Of a stretch of 64,000 nt of DNA, positions 8,119 to 16,586 are shown piece after piece; the first letter of the stretch is position 1; each line of letters begins with the position of its first letter. Location of the stretch: NCBI GenBank assembly GCA_024637225.1, contig JAGXFP010000034.1, positions 62,001 to 126,000 of the forward strand, read 5' to 3'. The notes under the pieces are model-generated. The model was given only the letters and a program-made list of their open reading frames with translations, had not been told where the DNA came from and ran no database searches. Made by a program: the position numbers and the translations under genes. Source of the DNA: Desulfobacterales bacterium (GTDB lineage Bacteria; Desulfobacterota; Desulfobulbia; Desulfobulbales; JAGXFP01).

Positions 8119-10122
8119 CTAATGCACCATCGGCAGCAAACTCTCCTTGAAGGCGACATCAACTGCTCCGGGGCTTTTTTCTGTCTTGATTTCCCCGGTT
8201 GACGGATCCATGGGCAGGAACACCACCCCTTTCGGAACCGTAAAGCTCTTCCGCTCAGCTGGATTCAGCGAAATCGCTTTCTTCATAAAATCCAGCCAGA
8301 CCGGTGTTGCCGATCTGCCCCCGGTTTCATGTTCCCCGAGAGTAATGTTGCGGTCGAAACCAAACCATACTCCGGCCGCCAATTCGGGAGTATAACCAAT
8401 AAACCAGGCGTCCAGATTGCCGTCGCTGGTCCCCGTCTTACCCGCCGCCTCAACGGATAGCCCCTGAGCCGACCGCCCGGTCCCGTACGCAATCACGCCC
8501 TTGAGCAGATCGGTTACCAGATAGGCATCCTTGGGGGACAGCGCCCGCCTGACCTCTTGGTTATCACCGTTTTCCAGAACATTTCCGTATTGATCGACAA
8601 CCTTTGTCACAAACAGCGGCGACCGATAGAGTCCCCGCCCGGCGAAGACATTGTAAGCCCCGGTCATTTCCAGAAGTGAAACCCCCGAAGTTCCAAGCGC
8701 CAGGGAGAGATTATCGTCAAGTTGGGCGGTTATACCCATCCTACCGGCGAGACTCCTGACCGATTCGATCCCGACCTTTTGCAGAAGCTTTATGCTGACG
8801 ATATTTCGGGATTTCACCAACCCGGTCCACACCGTGGTCCGTCCGTGATAATCCCCGCTGAAATTTTGCGGTTCCCAGAATTGCCCGGGAATATTACCGG
8901 GCAGTTTCACCGGCTCATCAAGGAAAAGATCAGCGGGTGTCACGACAAGTTGCAGGGCAGCTCCAAAGATTATCGGTTTAAAAGCCGAGCCTGGTTGCCG
9001 TCTGGCCTGGACGGCGCGATTGTATTGGCTGCTGGTAAAATCGGTGCCGCCAACCATTGCCGCTACCCGATTTGAATCAACTTCAATGGCAATCAGGGCC
9101 GCCTGAGGCTTCTCCCTTGCGCCGGGATTACGTTTCGCCCACTCGGCAACCCCCGTTTCCACTGAAGCCGCTGCTGCCTGCTGGAGGGCTCTATTCATTG
9201 TGGTATGCACAACCAGACCGCCGGTCAACAGTTTTTCCTGGCCGTATTTATCTTCGATATATCGCCTGACATGCTCGACGAAATATTGGCCGGCAGCTTC
9301 ATCTTGTAGGCTTTCCGTTCGCCAGCGCAGACCTCGACGATAAGCCTGTCGCGCCTCTTCAGGGGTTATATAGCCGTCGGCGGCCATCCGGTTCAACACA
9401 TAACGCTGGCGGGCCTTGGCCAGTTTAAAATTCTTCAGGGGGGAATATCGGCTCGGTGCCTGGGGCAGACCGGCCAGGAGGCTGATCTCGGCCAGATTCA
9501 ACTCGGAGGCATTCTTATCGAAATAAACCCGGGCAGCCGCTCCTACCCCATAGGTACCCTCGCCGAGATAAAGCTGGTTAAGGTAAAGGTAGAGAATCTC
9601 TTCCTTGTCGAGAAGCCGATCGATCCGATAGGCGAGAATCGCTTCCTTGACTTTTCGGGTATAAGTTTTTTCACGGGTCAGCAGCAGAGAACGGGCTACC
9701 TGTTGAGTTATGGTGCTGCCCCCTTGGGAACGCCGGCCAGAACGGAGGTTGTTGACCATCGCCCGCAGGACCGACCAACCGTCGACGCCGCCATGTTGAT
9801 AAAAACGACCGTCTTCCGCCGCCACAAAGGCCGCGGGCAGCAATTGGGGCATGGCGCTGACCGGGACGACATAACGCCTTTCCCGATAAAATTCAGCGAT
9901 AGGTTCTCCCTGATCGTCCAGGAAGACCGTGACCGTCGGCGGCCTATATGAAGCAACCGATGAAATATCCGGAATCCCGAGGGCCGCCAAAGCATAGAGG
10001 CCCATCCCGATAAAAAAAGAAAGCAGCAAGCCGGTCGCCAAGACCAAAATAGACAGATGGATGTGATTCCACAGCCATGGCCGCCCGTTTACTCTTCTTT
10101 TTTCGCCTGCCGAGATAGCCAT
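8119..10122 (-). CDS. mrcA: Class A penicillin-binding protein 1A
   Basis: Bifunctional peptidoglycan glycosyltransferase/transpeptidase in the inner membrane facing the periplasm. One N-terminal membrane helix (about residues 20-45) is followed by a GT51 domain (AEDGRFYQHGGVD, GGSTITQQVARSLLLTREKT, YLNQLYLGEGTYGVGAAA). The C-terminal transpeptidase carries SxxK (PGSAFKPI), SxN (SRN in VKSRNIVS) and KTG (AGKTGTSDGN). Its 667 aa is typical of the shorter PBP1a forms that lack a large OB insert. ATG start at MAISAGEKRR. Monocistronic as far as can be seen. Confidence 0.93.
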   Translation of the reverse strand: MAISAGEKRRVNGRPWLWNHIHLSILVLATGLLLSFFIGMGLYALAALGIPDISSVASYRPPTVTVFLDDQGEPIAEFYRERRYVVPVSAMPQLLPAAFVAAEDGRFYQHGGVDGWSVLRAMVNNLRSGRRSQGGSTITQQVARSLLLTREKTYTRKVKEAILAYRIDRLLDKEEILYLYLNQLYLGEGTYGVGAAARVYFDKNASELNLAEISLLAGLPQAPSRYSPLKNFKLAKARQRYVLNRMAADGYITPEEARQAYRRGLRWRTESLQDEAAGQYFVEHVRRYIEDKYGQEKLLTGGLVVHTTMNRALQQAAAASVETGVAEWAKRNPGAREKPQAALIAIEVDSNRVAAMVGGTDFTSSQYNRAVQARRQPGSAFKPIIFGAALQLVVTPADLFLDEPVKLPGNIPGQFWEPQNFSGDYHGRTTVWTGLVKSRNIVSIKLLQKVGIESVRSLAGRMGITAQLDDNLSLALGTSGVSLLEMTGAYNVFAGRGLYRSPLFVTKVVDQYGNVLENGDNQEVRRALSPKDAYLVTDLLKGVIAYGTGRSAQGLSVEAAGKTGTSDGNLDAWFIGYTPELAAGVWFGFDRNITLGEHETGGRSATPVWLDFMKKAISLNPAERKSFTVPKGVVFLPMDPSTGEIKTEKSPGAVDVAFKESLLPMVH

Positions 10123-10164
10123 AAATATTAGTAAAAAATTTGTTGAAGGTTGTGGTTTATCCCA

Positions 10165-10201
10165 TAAAAAAAGGCCGCCCGCAAAGAGGGCAGCCTTTTT
10201 A
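10165..10201 (-). terminator. Intrinsic terminator of the cytochrome gene
   Basis: On the minus strand AGGCTGCCC, a short loop and GGGCGGCCT are followed by TTTTTTT, 30 nt after the cytochrome stop codon. Confidence 0.85.
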
Positions 10202-10230
10202 TAAAAGCAGCTTTATAAGCTGTCAAACAA

Positions 10231-10581
10231 TTACTTCACGTGACAAGCGCCACAGGAAGCAAGTTTCTTGTCCTGCTCTTTGTGGCAACCGCGGCAATTA
10301 ACATGAATAGGGTCTTTCATGCTGCCCAGTTCGTGACAGCTGGCGCATTTCGCCTCTTCACCGGCGACATAGGGTCCCTGGGAACCGTCATCGGCTTTGG
10401 TATGATGGCACTCGGCACATTCGAATTTGGCCTGATGCTCATGATGCTTGAAAGTAACATCGGCTTTCTTGTTCTCAAATACTACGGTTTCAGGTCCGCT
10501 TCCGGCAGCGATGGTAATTACCGCGGAAAATCCGCATATCATTGCCACTACCGCCACACAAAGTACAATCCTTTTAGCCAT
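10231..10581 (-). CDS. Periplasmic four-heme class III cytochrome c (c3/c7 type)
   Basis: Small periplasmic electron carrier. A signal peptide (about residues 1-26) precedes about 90 residues with four CxxCH heme sites: CAECH, CASCH, CRGCH and CGACH. Histidines in TFKHHEHQ near the mature N-terminus are candidate sixth ligands, as in the cytochrome c3 family. Tri-heme c7 proteins are the alternative, but four CxxCH motifs are visible. The gene has its own sigma-70 promoter and terminator. It is followed at distance, on the same strand upstream, by the System II maturation genes that would attach its hemes. A role in shuttling electrons between hydrogenase or the quinone pool and outer cytochromes is inferred. 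Confidence 0.9.
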   Translation of the reverse strand: MAKRIVLCVAVVAMICGFSAVITIAAGSGPETVVFENKKADVTFKHHEHQAKFECAECHHTKADDGSQGPYVAGEEAKCASCHELGSMKDPIHVNCRGCHKEQDKKLASCGACHVK

Positions 10582-10646
10582 CTTTCCTCTCCTTGAATAA
10601 TTTAAAATAAAATGAAATGAATTCTAATTCATTCACTAATACTAAG

Positions 10647-10675
10647 TTTATATTATTAATGAAAAAAGATGTCAA
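10647..10675 (-). promoter_or_regulatory. Sigma-70 type promoter of the cytochrome gene
   Basis: The minus strand reads TTGACA (10675-10670), a 17-nt spacer, then TATAAA (10652-10647). This is a near-consensus promoter about 66 nt upstream of the cytochrome start codon. Confidence 0.8.
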
Positions 10676-10831
10676 GCGGGAAAACAGCGGCTGCTTAGCC
10701 AATTCAAGCGTTCTTCATTTAAAATCGGGAATACTCCTTAATCATGAAATCGATCAGGAGTTGTTATCAAATTCACCATCCCATCCTCATGCGTTACCAC
10801 GAAATCAAACATCAGCTTATCCGTACATCAC

Positions 10832-10863
10832 CCAAAAAAAAATGGCCCGAAAATTCCGGGCCA
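10832..10863 (-). terminator. Intrinsic terminator of the resB-ccsB operon
   Basis: On the minus strand TGGCCCG, loop GAATTTT and CGGGCCA are followed by nine T residues, 43 nt after the ccsB stop. Confidence 0.9.
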
Positions 10864-10905
10864 CTGAAATCACACTAAATTTTAAAATCCATTTCGAGTA
10901 GTTTA

Positions 10906-11754
10906 TCAGGCGCCGCCGTAACTGTGCAACCCCGAGAGGAGATAGTTAACCCCGTAGTATGTAAAGACCACGGCCAGGAAACCGATAATGGCCAGCCAGG
11001 CGATGCGTTTGCCGCCCCAGCCCTTGGTGAACCTGGCATGCAAGGCGCCCGCATAGACGAACCAGGTAATCAGCGACCAGGTTTCTTTAGGATCCCAACT
11101 CCAGTAGGTACCCCAGGCCGAATTGGCCCAGATCGCCCCGGTGATGATCCCGGCGGAGAGCCACAGGAAACCGAAGACGATGGTCTTATGGGTAATATCG
11201 TCGATCACTTTCAAGCTTGGCAGGGTTGCCAGCAGACCGTTAGGATTCTTTTCCTTGCCGCCTTCAACACTGGTAGACCCGACCAGATACATAATACCCA
11301 TACCGGCGGCCACGGCGAAAGCCGCGTAACCCACGAAACAGGTGACCACGTGGGCGATCAGCCAGTTACTCTGCAGGGCGGGGATCAGGGGTTTGATATC
11401 CGGATCGGTAAGCCCCGCCAAGGCCATGCTCAGAAAGGCAAAAGGTACGGCAAAGGCGCCGATCAGCCTGTTCTTGAACTTGAATTCCAAAAAGAGGTAG
11501 AAAATGGCAATGCACCAGGCAAAAAAGACCAGCGACTCGTACATGTTGGACATGGGCGCATGGCCAGCTCCAATCTGGTAGGACTCGACCCAGCGCAGGG
11601 CGATACCGCCGGTATTGAAAAGAAAACCCACAATAAGCAGGAGAGATGCCGCCAACCCGAGCTTTTTGGCCCGGAAAACAAAGATTCCGATGTAAAGAAT
11701 CGAGGCGGTAAGATAGGCAAAGGTGGTGAAACCTAGCAACTGAGAGCTGTTCAT
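10906..11754 (-). CDS. ccsB: Cytochrome c biogenesis protein CcsB/CcsA (System II)
   Basis: Inner-membrane heme-handling subunit of the System II cytochrome c synthase. It is a 282-aa polytopic protein with about eight membrane segments. It has the tryptophan-rich heme-binding WWD-type motif, seen as TYWSWDPKETWSL, and histidines in flanking loops. It starts 2 nt after the resB stop codon (TAG), so the two are translationally linked. Together with ResB it ligates heme to CxxCH apoproteins in the periplasm; the adjacent four-heme cytochrome is an obvious client. The conserved C-terminal GVNYLL ending is typical. Confidence 0.92.
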   Translation of the reverse strand: MNSSQLLGFTTFAYLTASILYIGIFVFRAKKLGLAASLLLIVGFLFNTGGIALRWVESYQIGAGHAPMSNMYESLVFFAWCIAIFYLFLEFKFKNRLIGAFAVPFAFLSMALAGLTDPDIKPLIPALQSNWLIAHVVTCFVGYAAFAVAAGMGIMYLVGSTSVEGGKEKNPNGLLATLPSLKVIDDITHKTIVFGFLWLSAGIITGAIWANSAWGTYWSWDPKETWSLITWFVYAGALHARFTKGWGGKRIAWLAIIGFLAVVFTYYGVNYLLSGLHSYGGA

Positions 11755-11756
11755 AG

Positions 11757-13103
11757 CTATTCCCTTATAAGTTTTAAGCTGTCGTTCTGCTCGAGTTTTT
11801 CCGAAAGAGCAGAAAAATCATTGTCGAAGCCGATTTTATTCTTGTTGCTGCTTCCGCTGAGATGGATCCGTGAATGGGAGTCCTTCTCGGAAATATAAAT
11901 CCAGACCTTTTTGTGGGAAAGGAAAAAAGCAACGTAAAGCCCGAGCAGCATTATACCGCAGCCGATATATACCCACCAGACTCCCGGGTCTTTAGCGACC
12001 TGAAGGCCAGTGTAATAAAGGGGCCTGAGCGAAAAGAGGTAGTCGGCCTCCGGTCTTTCAACAATGACCATCTTTCCTTCTTCCGTCCAGAATTCTATGG
12101 GTTTCTGGCTGGTATCATTAAACCAGATTTTATGGCGATACTCCCCCATCCCATATGGTCCCATCCGGTTGGTTATCCCGAACTTCAGCCCTTCTTCCTT
12201 CCATTCCACGGCGCTGCCGGGACCAATATAAAATTTCTTACTGGCCTCGGTCTTCTGATTCTCGATTTTAATCGCATAGGCGTCTTCCAGGGGCTGGTAA
12301 CTGGACTGGTAGAAGGTCAGCCCGCGGTATTTGAGGGGATCATTGACCTCGATGGTTTTTTCGCGAACCTCTTCACCATTCTCAATCACGACCAGATCGG
12401 AAATAAACTCCTTGGGAGCACCGGTATTGTAGCGCTGCAACTCAAAGCGGTCACAGCGTACTTCAAAACCGAGAGGAATCTTGGTGTTGTTGGCGTCGTG
12501 CAGATAAATCTCCTTGGCGGAACCGCCCTCCCGGATCATGACGCTGCCCTTGAAACCAAAGATCGAACCGATAATCGCGCCGATAAAGATGACCAGGATG
12601 CTGACATGGACAGAAATCACTCCGAGCCTGGTCCAGGCTCCTTTCTGGGCGGCAAGCAGAATCCCTTCTTCCTTTTCGGCCTTGTCGAACTTCCATGAAG
12701 TTGACATCCCTTCCACGGCCCGGGCCAGCTCCGATGCCGGCAGGTCCGATTGAAAAGTCTGGCGTTTAGGCATCTTGAGAATCCGGCCGATATCCATGGC
12801 CAGATTGTCCATGGTAACCAGCCGCCAGATGTTCGGAAACCTGTCGATGGTGCAGACAATCAGATTGAGACTGAACAGGACCAGCAGGGAGACAAACCAC
12901 CAGGAATTGTACATGTCCGGCACGTTGAATATCTGAAAAAGCTTGGCAGTTCCGGGACCGAAGGCGTCGACATAAAACTGCATCTCCTTGCCTTGGGGAA
13001 TAAGAGTACCGATAATCGAGGCAGCGGCCAGGATAAAAAAGGTAAAGAGAGCGAGTTTCACCGAAGCGAAAAAAGCCCATACTTCATTTTTATTTTTTTG
13101 CAT
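11757..13103 (-). CDS. resB: Cytochrome c biogenesis protein ResB/Ccs1
   Basis: Inner-membrane partner of CcsB. It is 448 aa with three N-proximal membrane helices (about residues 10-35, 65-85 and 160-185), a large periplasmic domain and a fourth helix near 385-405. The N-terminal helix region (LALFTFFILAAASIIGTLIP) is the ResB signature. The periplasmic domain contains YRGLTFYQSSY, conserved in the family. It is first in a two-gene operon with ccsB and is preceded by a gap of about 600 nt that should hold the promoter. Confidence 0.93.
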   Translation of the reverse strand: MQKNKNEVWAFFASVKLALFTFFILAAASIIGTLIPQGKEMQFYVDAFGPGTAKLFQIFNVPDMYNSWWFVSLLVLFSLNLIVCTIDRFPNIWRLVTMDNLAMDIGRILKMPKRQTFQSDLPASELARAVEGMSTSWKFDKAEKEEGILLAAQKGAWTRLGVISVHVSILVIFIGAIIGSIFGFKGSVMIREGGSAKEIYLHDANNTKIPLGFEVRCDRFELQRYNTGAPKEFISDLVVIENGEEVREKTIEVNDPLKYRGLTFYQSSYQPLEDAYAIKIENQKTEASKKFYIGPGSAVEWKEEGLKFGITNRMGPYGMGEYRHKIWFNDTSQKPIEFWTEEGKMVIVERPEADYLFSLRPLYYTGLQVAKDPGVWWVYIGCGIMLLGLYVAFFLSHKKVWIYISEKDSHSRIHLSGSSNKNKIGFDNDFSALSEKLEQNDSLKLIRE

Positions 13104-13655
13104 GCTTGAACTCTGAAGTTTGGTTTAATTACAAAAGCTACTTTAGTTTTACTTCCCCAAAAAATCCAATTGCCATCTTTACAGCGCGGTGAAGGAATTG
13201 CACATATTGTGCCATCGAAAAACGGTTACCTCGGTCGGCGGAGACCTCCATTAGACGTACACGATATTGTAATGAGCAAACAAACAAAGAAGTTAATCGC
13301 TTCCCAGAAATGAAGAATATTCGCCAACCATGCTTAATATTCTTCATGTCTTCGCCGGAGCCGCGAATCCACCTTGACAGGGCTCTCCTGAAACTGACAA
13401 AGGCCCCACAAATCCCGGAGCGCGAAAGATTACCATGAGCGGCCCAATCATGTCAATTACTTCACGAGAAGATTTCCAGGCAACCCCCAAGTCCCCTAGA
13501 TGACAGCAAGAACCATTAACTTGCCGATTTTAATCGGGCAACCGGTCGAGTTTTTATTTTTTTGCGGAGTTATGAAATTTCAGGTTATGATTTAAATTCA
13601 AAAGTACTACCTGTAAAAGCCGTCAAGGATTCAGGAAAAGACTTGCCATCTCCAT
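13104..13655. other. Intergenic region between divergent resB and rpmB
   Basis: No convincing gene. It contains a perfect 12-bp inverted repeat (ATGAAGAATATT at 13310 and AATATTCTTCAT at 13336) and a TTGCCGATTTTAATCGGGCAA hairpin at 13522 with a T-rich tract about 10 nt downstream. ORF 13138-13347 on the minus strand looks spurious. Confidence 0.5.
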
Positions 13656-13676
13656 AGGGACATTGTATATGTCCCT
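13656..13676 (+). promoter_or_regulatory. Hairpin in the rpmB leader
   Basis: AGGGACAT, loop TGTAT, ATGTCCCT: a perfect 8-bp stem 17 nt upstream of the rpmB Shine-Dalgarno. A leader control element is possible but unproven. Confidence 0.45.
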
Positions 13677-13708
13677 TCTTTCGAAGAAAAAACAAAGGAG
13701 TCTTGAAA

Positions 13709-13921
13709 ATGGCTAAGAAGTGTGAAATATGCGGCAAAGGTCCGGTCACCGGAAACAATGTCAGCCATGCCCATAACAAAAGCAGAAGACGCTGGCTGCC
13801 AAATTTGCAGAACGTAAAGGTTGTGGTTTCCCCCGGCAATAATAAAAAGATGCGAGTCTGCACCACCTGTATCCGTTCCGGCGCCGTTGTAAAACCGGCC
13901 GCCAGAACTACCCAGGCCTGA
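13709..13921 (+). CDS. rpmB: 50S ribosomal protein L28, zinc-binding form
   Basis: 70-aa large-subunit protein ([12 protein letters not shown]... then [11 protein letters not shown]). Two CxxC pairs (CEIC near the N-terminus, CTTC near residue 51) mark the zinc-coordinating C+ paralogue. The ORF track begins at an upstream TTG, but AAAGGAG eight bases before the ATG at 13709 fixes the start. It is convergent with relA and followed by a hairpin. Confidence 0.97.
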   Translation: MAKKCEICGKGPVTGNNVSHAHNKSRRRWLPNLQNVKVVVSPGNNKKMRVCTTCIRSGAVVKPAARTTQA

Positions 13922-13960
13922 GGGCGCAACATCCGGTCCTGACCGCCTCGGCCAATCGGA

Positions 13961-13998
13961 CAAACGGGGTTGCCTGCCTTATTCAGGCGCCCCGTTTG
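13961..13998. terminator. Hairpin between convergent rpmB and relA
   Basis: CAAACGGGG and CCCCGTTTG arms with an inner GCCTG/CAGGC stem. A modest T-rich stretch follows on the plus strand (ATTCTTTC). Confidence 0.6.
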
Positions 13999-14160
13999 AT
14001 TCTTTCATCCGCCTGCCCCTGAAACCGCCAGCTGTGAACGACTCCCCCCCTACTTTACCTTCGTTTCTCGATTGTCACAGGCAAAGAACACCCGCTTAGA
14101 ACCCCCACCGCCTCTATTCCTGATCCGCCTCGCAATTTGCCACGGGGAATTTTCAAAGAT

Positions 14161-16332
14161 TTACTTTCGATACGCCTCGATAACCCCCGATATATGCCGC
14201 AATTTCAAGATGACTCTCTTGAGATGGGCCACATTCCCCACTTCGAGGACTAGATTCAGGATGGCCAGATTATCCGATGAGGTATGGGCCTCCATGCTGT
14301 CGATATTGGCATCCATCTCGTTAACGGTATTGCTGACTTCCGCAATCAGGCCGCGCTGGTCCTGAGCGACTACCTGAACCTGGACCAGATGGGAACCGCC
14401 TCCGGATTCACCGGACCAACTCACCTCAATCTGTCGATCCGGGTCCGTGGCCAGGAAATTGACGCAATCCGCCTTGTGAACCGAGATACCCCGGCCGGAA
14501 CTGATAAAGCCGGCGATGTCGTCACCCGGGACCGGCATGCAGCACTTGCTGATCTTGACCTGCATATCGTCCACCCCGTCGATGACCACGGCGTGTTCGC
14601 TGGGCACCGGTTTGCGGCTTTTCGGTCCGATCCTCGCTTTGACCGCCTCGACTTGCCGCTCCGCTCCGGCAGGCCGCAACTCTTCCGGTTGCATGCGATT
14701 GGCAATCGCCGCGACGGTGACCTTGCCGGAACCGACTTTCCTGAGCAGATCCTCAAGGGTATTGCAGGAAAATGATTTGAGTATCTCTTTGAGGTGGCCG
14801 CTGCGGGTGACTTTTTTGAGGCTCAGGTCCCGCTTGCGCAGTTCGCGCTCGCAAATCTCCGTGCCGACCTTAAGCGCCCTCTCCTGCTCTTCTCTTTTCA
14901 GCCAATGTCTGATCCGGCTTCTGGCCCTGCTGGTCTTGACCAGGGCCAGCCAGCCGCGATTCGGTTTCTGGGAGGGAGAGGTAATGATCTCGACCATGTC
15001 GCCGCTGTGGAGATGATGCCGCAGGGGCACGATGCGGCCGTTGACCTTGGCCCCGGCGCAATGATCGCCGACATCGGTATGAATGGCATAGGCGAAATCG
15101 ATCGGAGTACTGTCGATCGGCAACTCCTTGACCTCGCCGTTGGGAGTAAGGGCATAGACCTCCACTTCCCGAAGCTCGCCCTTGACCGCTTCAAGAAACT
15201 CCCTGGGATCCTTGAGTTCCTGCAAGTCCCTGACCGACTGAACTAGTTGAGACAACCCCTTGAAGAGTTGCGCGTCCCGGGCGGTGATCGCTTTGCCCTC
15301 TTTATAGGCCCAATGGGCGGCAATACCATCGTTGGCGATCCGGTCCATGGTCACGGTCCTGATCTGGATCTCCATGAACTCGCCGCGGGGGCCGACCACC
15401 GTTGTATGCAGGGATTGATAGCCGTTTGATTTAGGGGTGCTGATGAAGTCCTTGAACCGCCCGGAAACCGGGAGCCACAGATCGTGCAGCAGTCCCAACA
15501 CCTCGTAACACTCGCGGACCGAGTTGACGATGATTCTGAAGGCGACTTTATCGTAGACCTTTTCGAGGGGGATATCCTGGGCGATAAGTTTTTTATAGAT
15601 GCTGTAAAGATGTTTGGGACGGCCGAGGATTCTGAACTCGGTGATCCCCTGTTCCTTGAGCTTGGCGGTCAGCAGTTGCTTCACTTCCTCAACATATTGA
15701 CCGCGATCGAGGAGGGATGTATCTATCCTGCTTTGCAGATCACGGTATTCATCGGGATAGAGATAGGAAAAGGCCAGATCCTCCAGTTCCCGTTTCAACC
15801 AGTCGATCCCGAGACGGCTGGCCAGGGGAGCATACAGCTCCATGGTCTCCTGGGCGAACTCCCGCTGTTTTTCCGAAGAAAGATGGCGCAGTGACTGCAT
15901 ATCGTGGAGGCAGTCGGCCAGCTTGAGGACCAGCACCCGGATATCCTCCGACATGGCCAGAAGCATGCGCCGGATATTCTCGGCCTGGAAGGCCAGCCTC
16001 GAATCGAAGTTGACGCTGGTGATCTTGGTGACACCGCGGACGATCGTGGCCACGTCCTTGCCGAATTTCCTGGCCAGTTCCTTTTCCGGAACCGAGGCCG
16101 GTTCCTTAAGCGCTCCATGCAGGAGCCCTGCTATGATGGTATTCAGGTCCAGCTTCAGCCTGGCCAGAATATCGGCCACCGCCAGGGCATGCCCAAGATA
16201 TGGAAGGCCGGAATGGCGATGATTGCCCGTATAAATCAGGCGGGCAAACTCATGGGCCTCGTGCAGCCTGTCAAGATTTTCTCCGGGAAGATACTCCCGG
16301 ACCTTACTTATGACATCTTCGATTTCCGGCAT
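14161..16332 (-). CDS. relA: RelA/SpoT-family (p)ppGpp synthetase with degenerate HD motif
   Basis: Cytosolic stringent-response enzyme, 723 aa from the ATG at 16332 (the ORF track adds two codons from a TTG). Order: HD-like domain (about 25-200), synthetase domain (about 240-360, with YSIYKKL, GRFKDFISTPKSNGYQSLHT and EIQIRT), TGS (about 390-450, VYALTPNGEVKELP), helical/zinc-finger region, C-terminal ACT (about 650-723). In bifunctional Rel proteins the hydrolase motif is LLHDvvED; here it reads LLHGALKE, so the metal-binding HD pair and the ED pair are lost. The synthetase has RxKD, the charge type usual in bifunctional enzymes. I infer synthesis without hydrolysis. Alternative: a hydrolase with non-canonical ligands. 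Confidence 0.92.
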   Translation of the reverse strand: MPEIEDVISKVREYLPGENLDRLHEAHEFARLIYTGNHRHSGLPYLGHALAVADILARLKLDLNTIIAGLLHGALKEPASVPEKELARKFGKDVATIVRGVTKITSVNFDSRLAFQAENIRRMLLAMSEDIRVLVLKLADCLHDMQSLRHLSSEKQREFAQETMELYAPLASRLGIDWLKRELEDLAFSYLYPDEYRDLQSRIDTSLLDRGQYVEEVKQLLTAKLKEQGITEFRILGRPKHLYSIYKKLIAQDIPLEKVYDKVAFRIIVNSVRECYEVLGLLHDLWLPVSGRFKDFISTPKSNGYQSLHTTVVGPRGEFMEIQIRTVTMDRIANDGIAAHWAYKEGKAITARDAQLFKGLSQLVQSVRDLQELKDPREFLEAVKGELREVEVYALTPNGEVKELPIDSTPIDFAYAIHTDVGDHCAGAKVNGRIVPLRHHLHSGDMVEIITSPSQKPNRGWLALVKTSRARSRIRHWLKREEQERALKVGTEICERELRKRDLSLKKVTRSGHLKEILKSFSCNTLEDLLRKVGSGKVTVAAIANRMQPEELRPAGAERQVEAVKARIGPKSRKPVPSEHAVVIDGVDDMQVKISKCCMPVPGDDIAGFISSGRGISVHKADCVNFLATDPDRQIEVSWSGESGGGSHLVQVQVVAQDQRGLIAEVSNTVNEMDANIDSMEAHTSSDNLAILNLVLEVGNVAHLKRVILKLRHISGVIEAYRK

Positions 16333-16436
16333 TAACAACTTTCTTTTTCAGTCCGACGATAAATCGGATTATAATCTTGATGACTAAGGGACATGGAAAT
16401 TATAAAAGTACCGTTTATCTCCACGCATCGAAAAAT

Positions 16437-16512
16437 CCGTCATTCCGGCAACTTTTAAGCCGGAATCCAGATCATACGCTGGATGCCAGCTAAAAGCGTG
16501 CTGGCATGACGG
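16437..16512. repeat. GTCATTCCGGC-type element
   Basis: CCGTCATTCCGGC...GCCGGAATCCAG, then CTGGATGCCAGC...GCTGGCATGACGG. Two small stem-loops are arranged as an overall palindrome between proS and relA. Confidence 0.7.
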
Positions 16513-16586
16513 ACAACAAACGAATAAAACAAAATTCCCCGCCAAGCCGCCACGGATTCGGGTAAATTGAAAAAACGTGCCCGATC

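Noticed and set aside
13138-13347. 69-aa minus-strand ORF upstream of resB
   Set aside because: No homology pattern, no Shine-Dalgarno and it ends in a palindrome; treated as noise.
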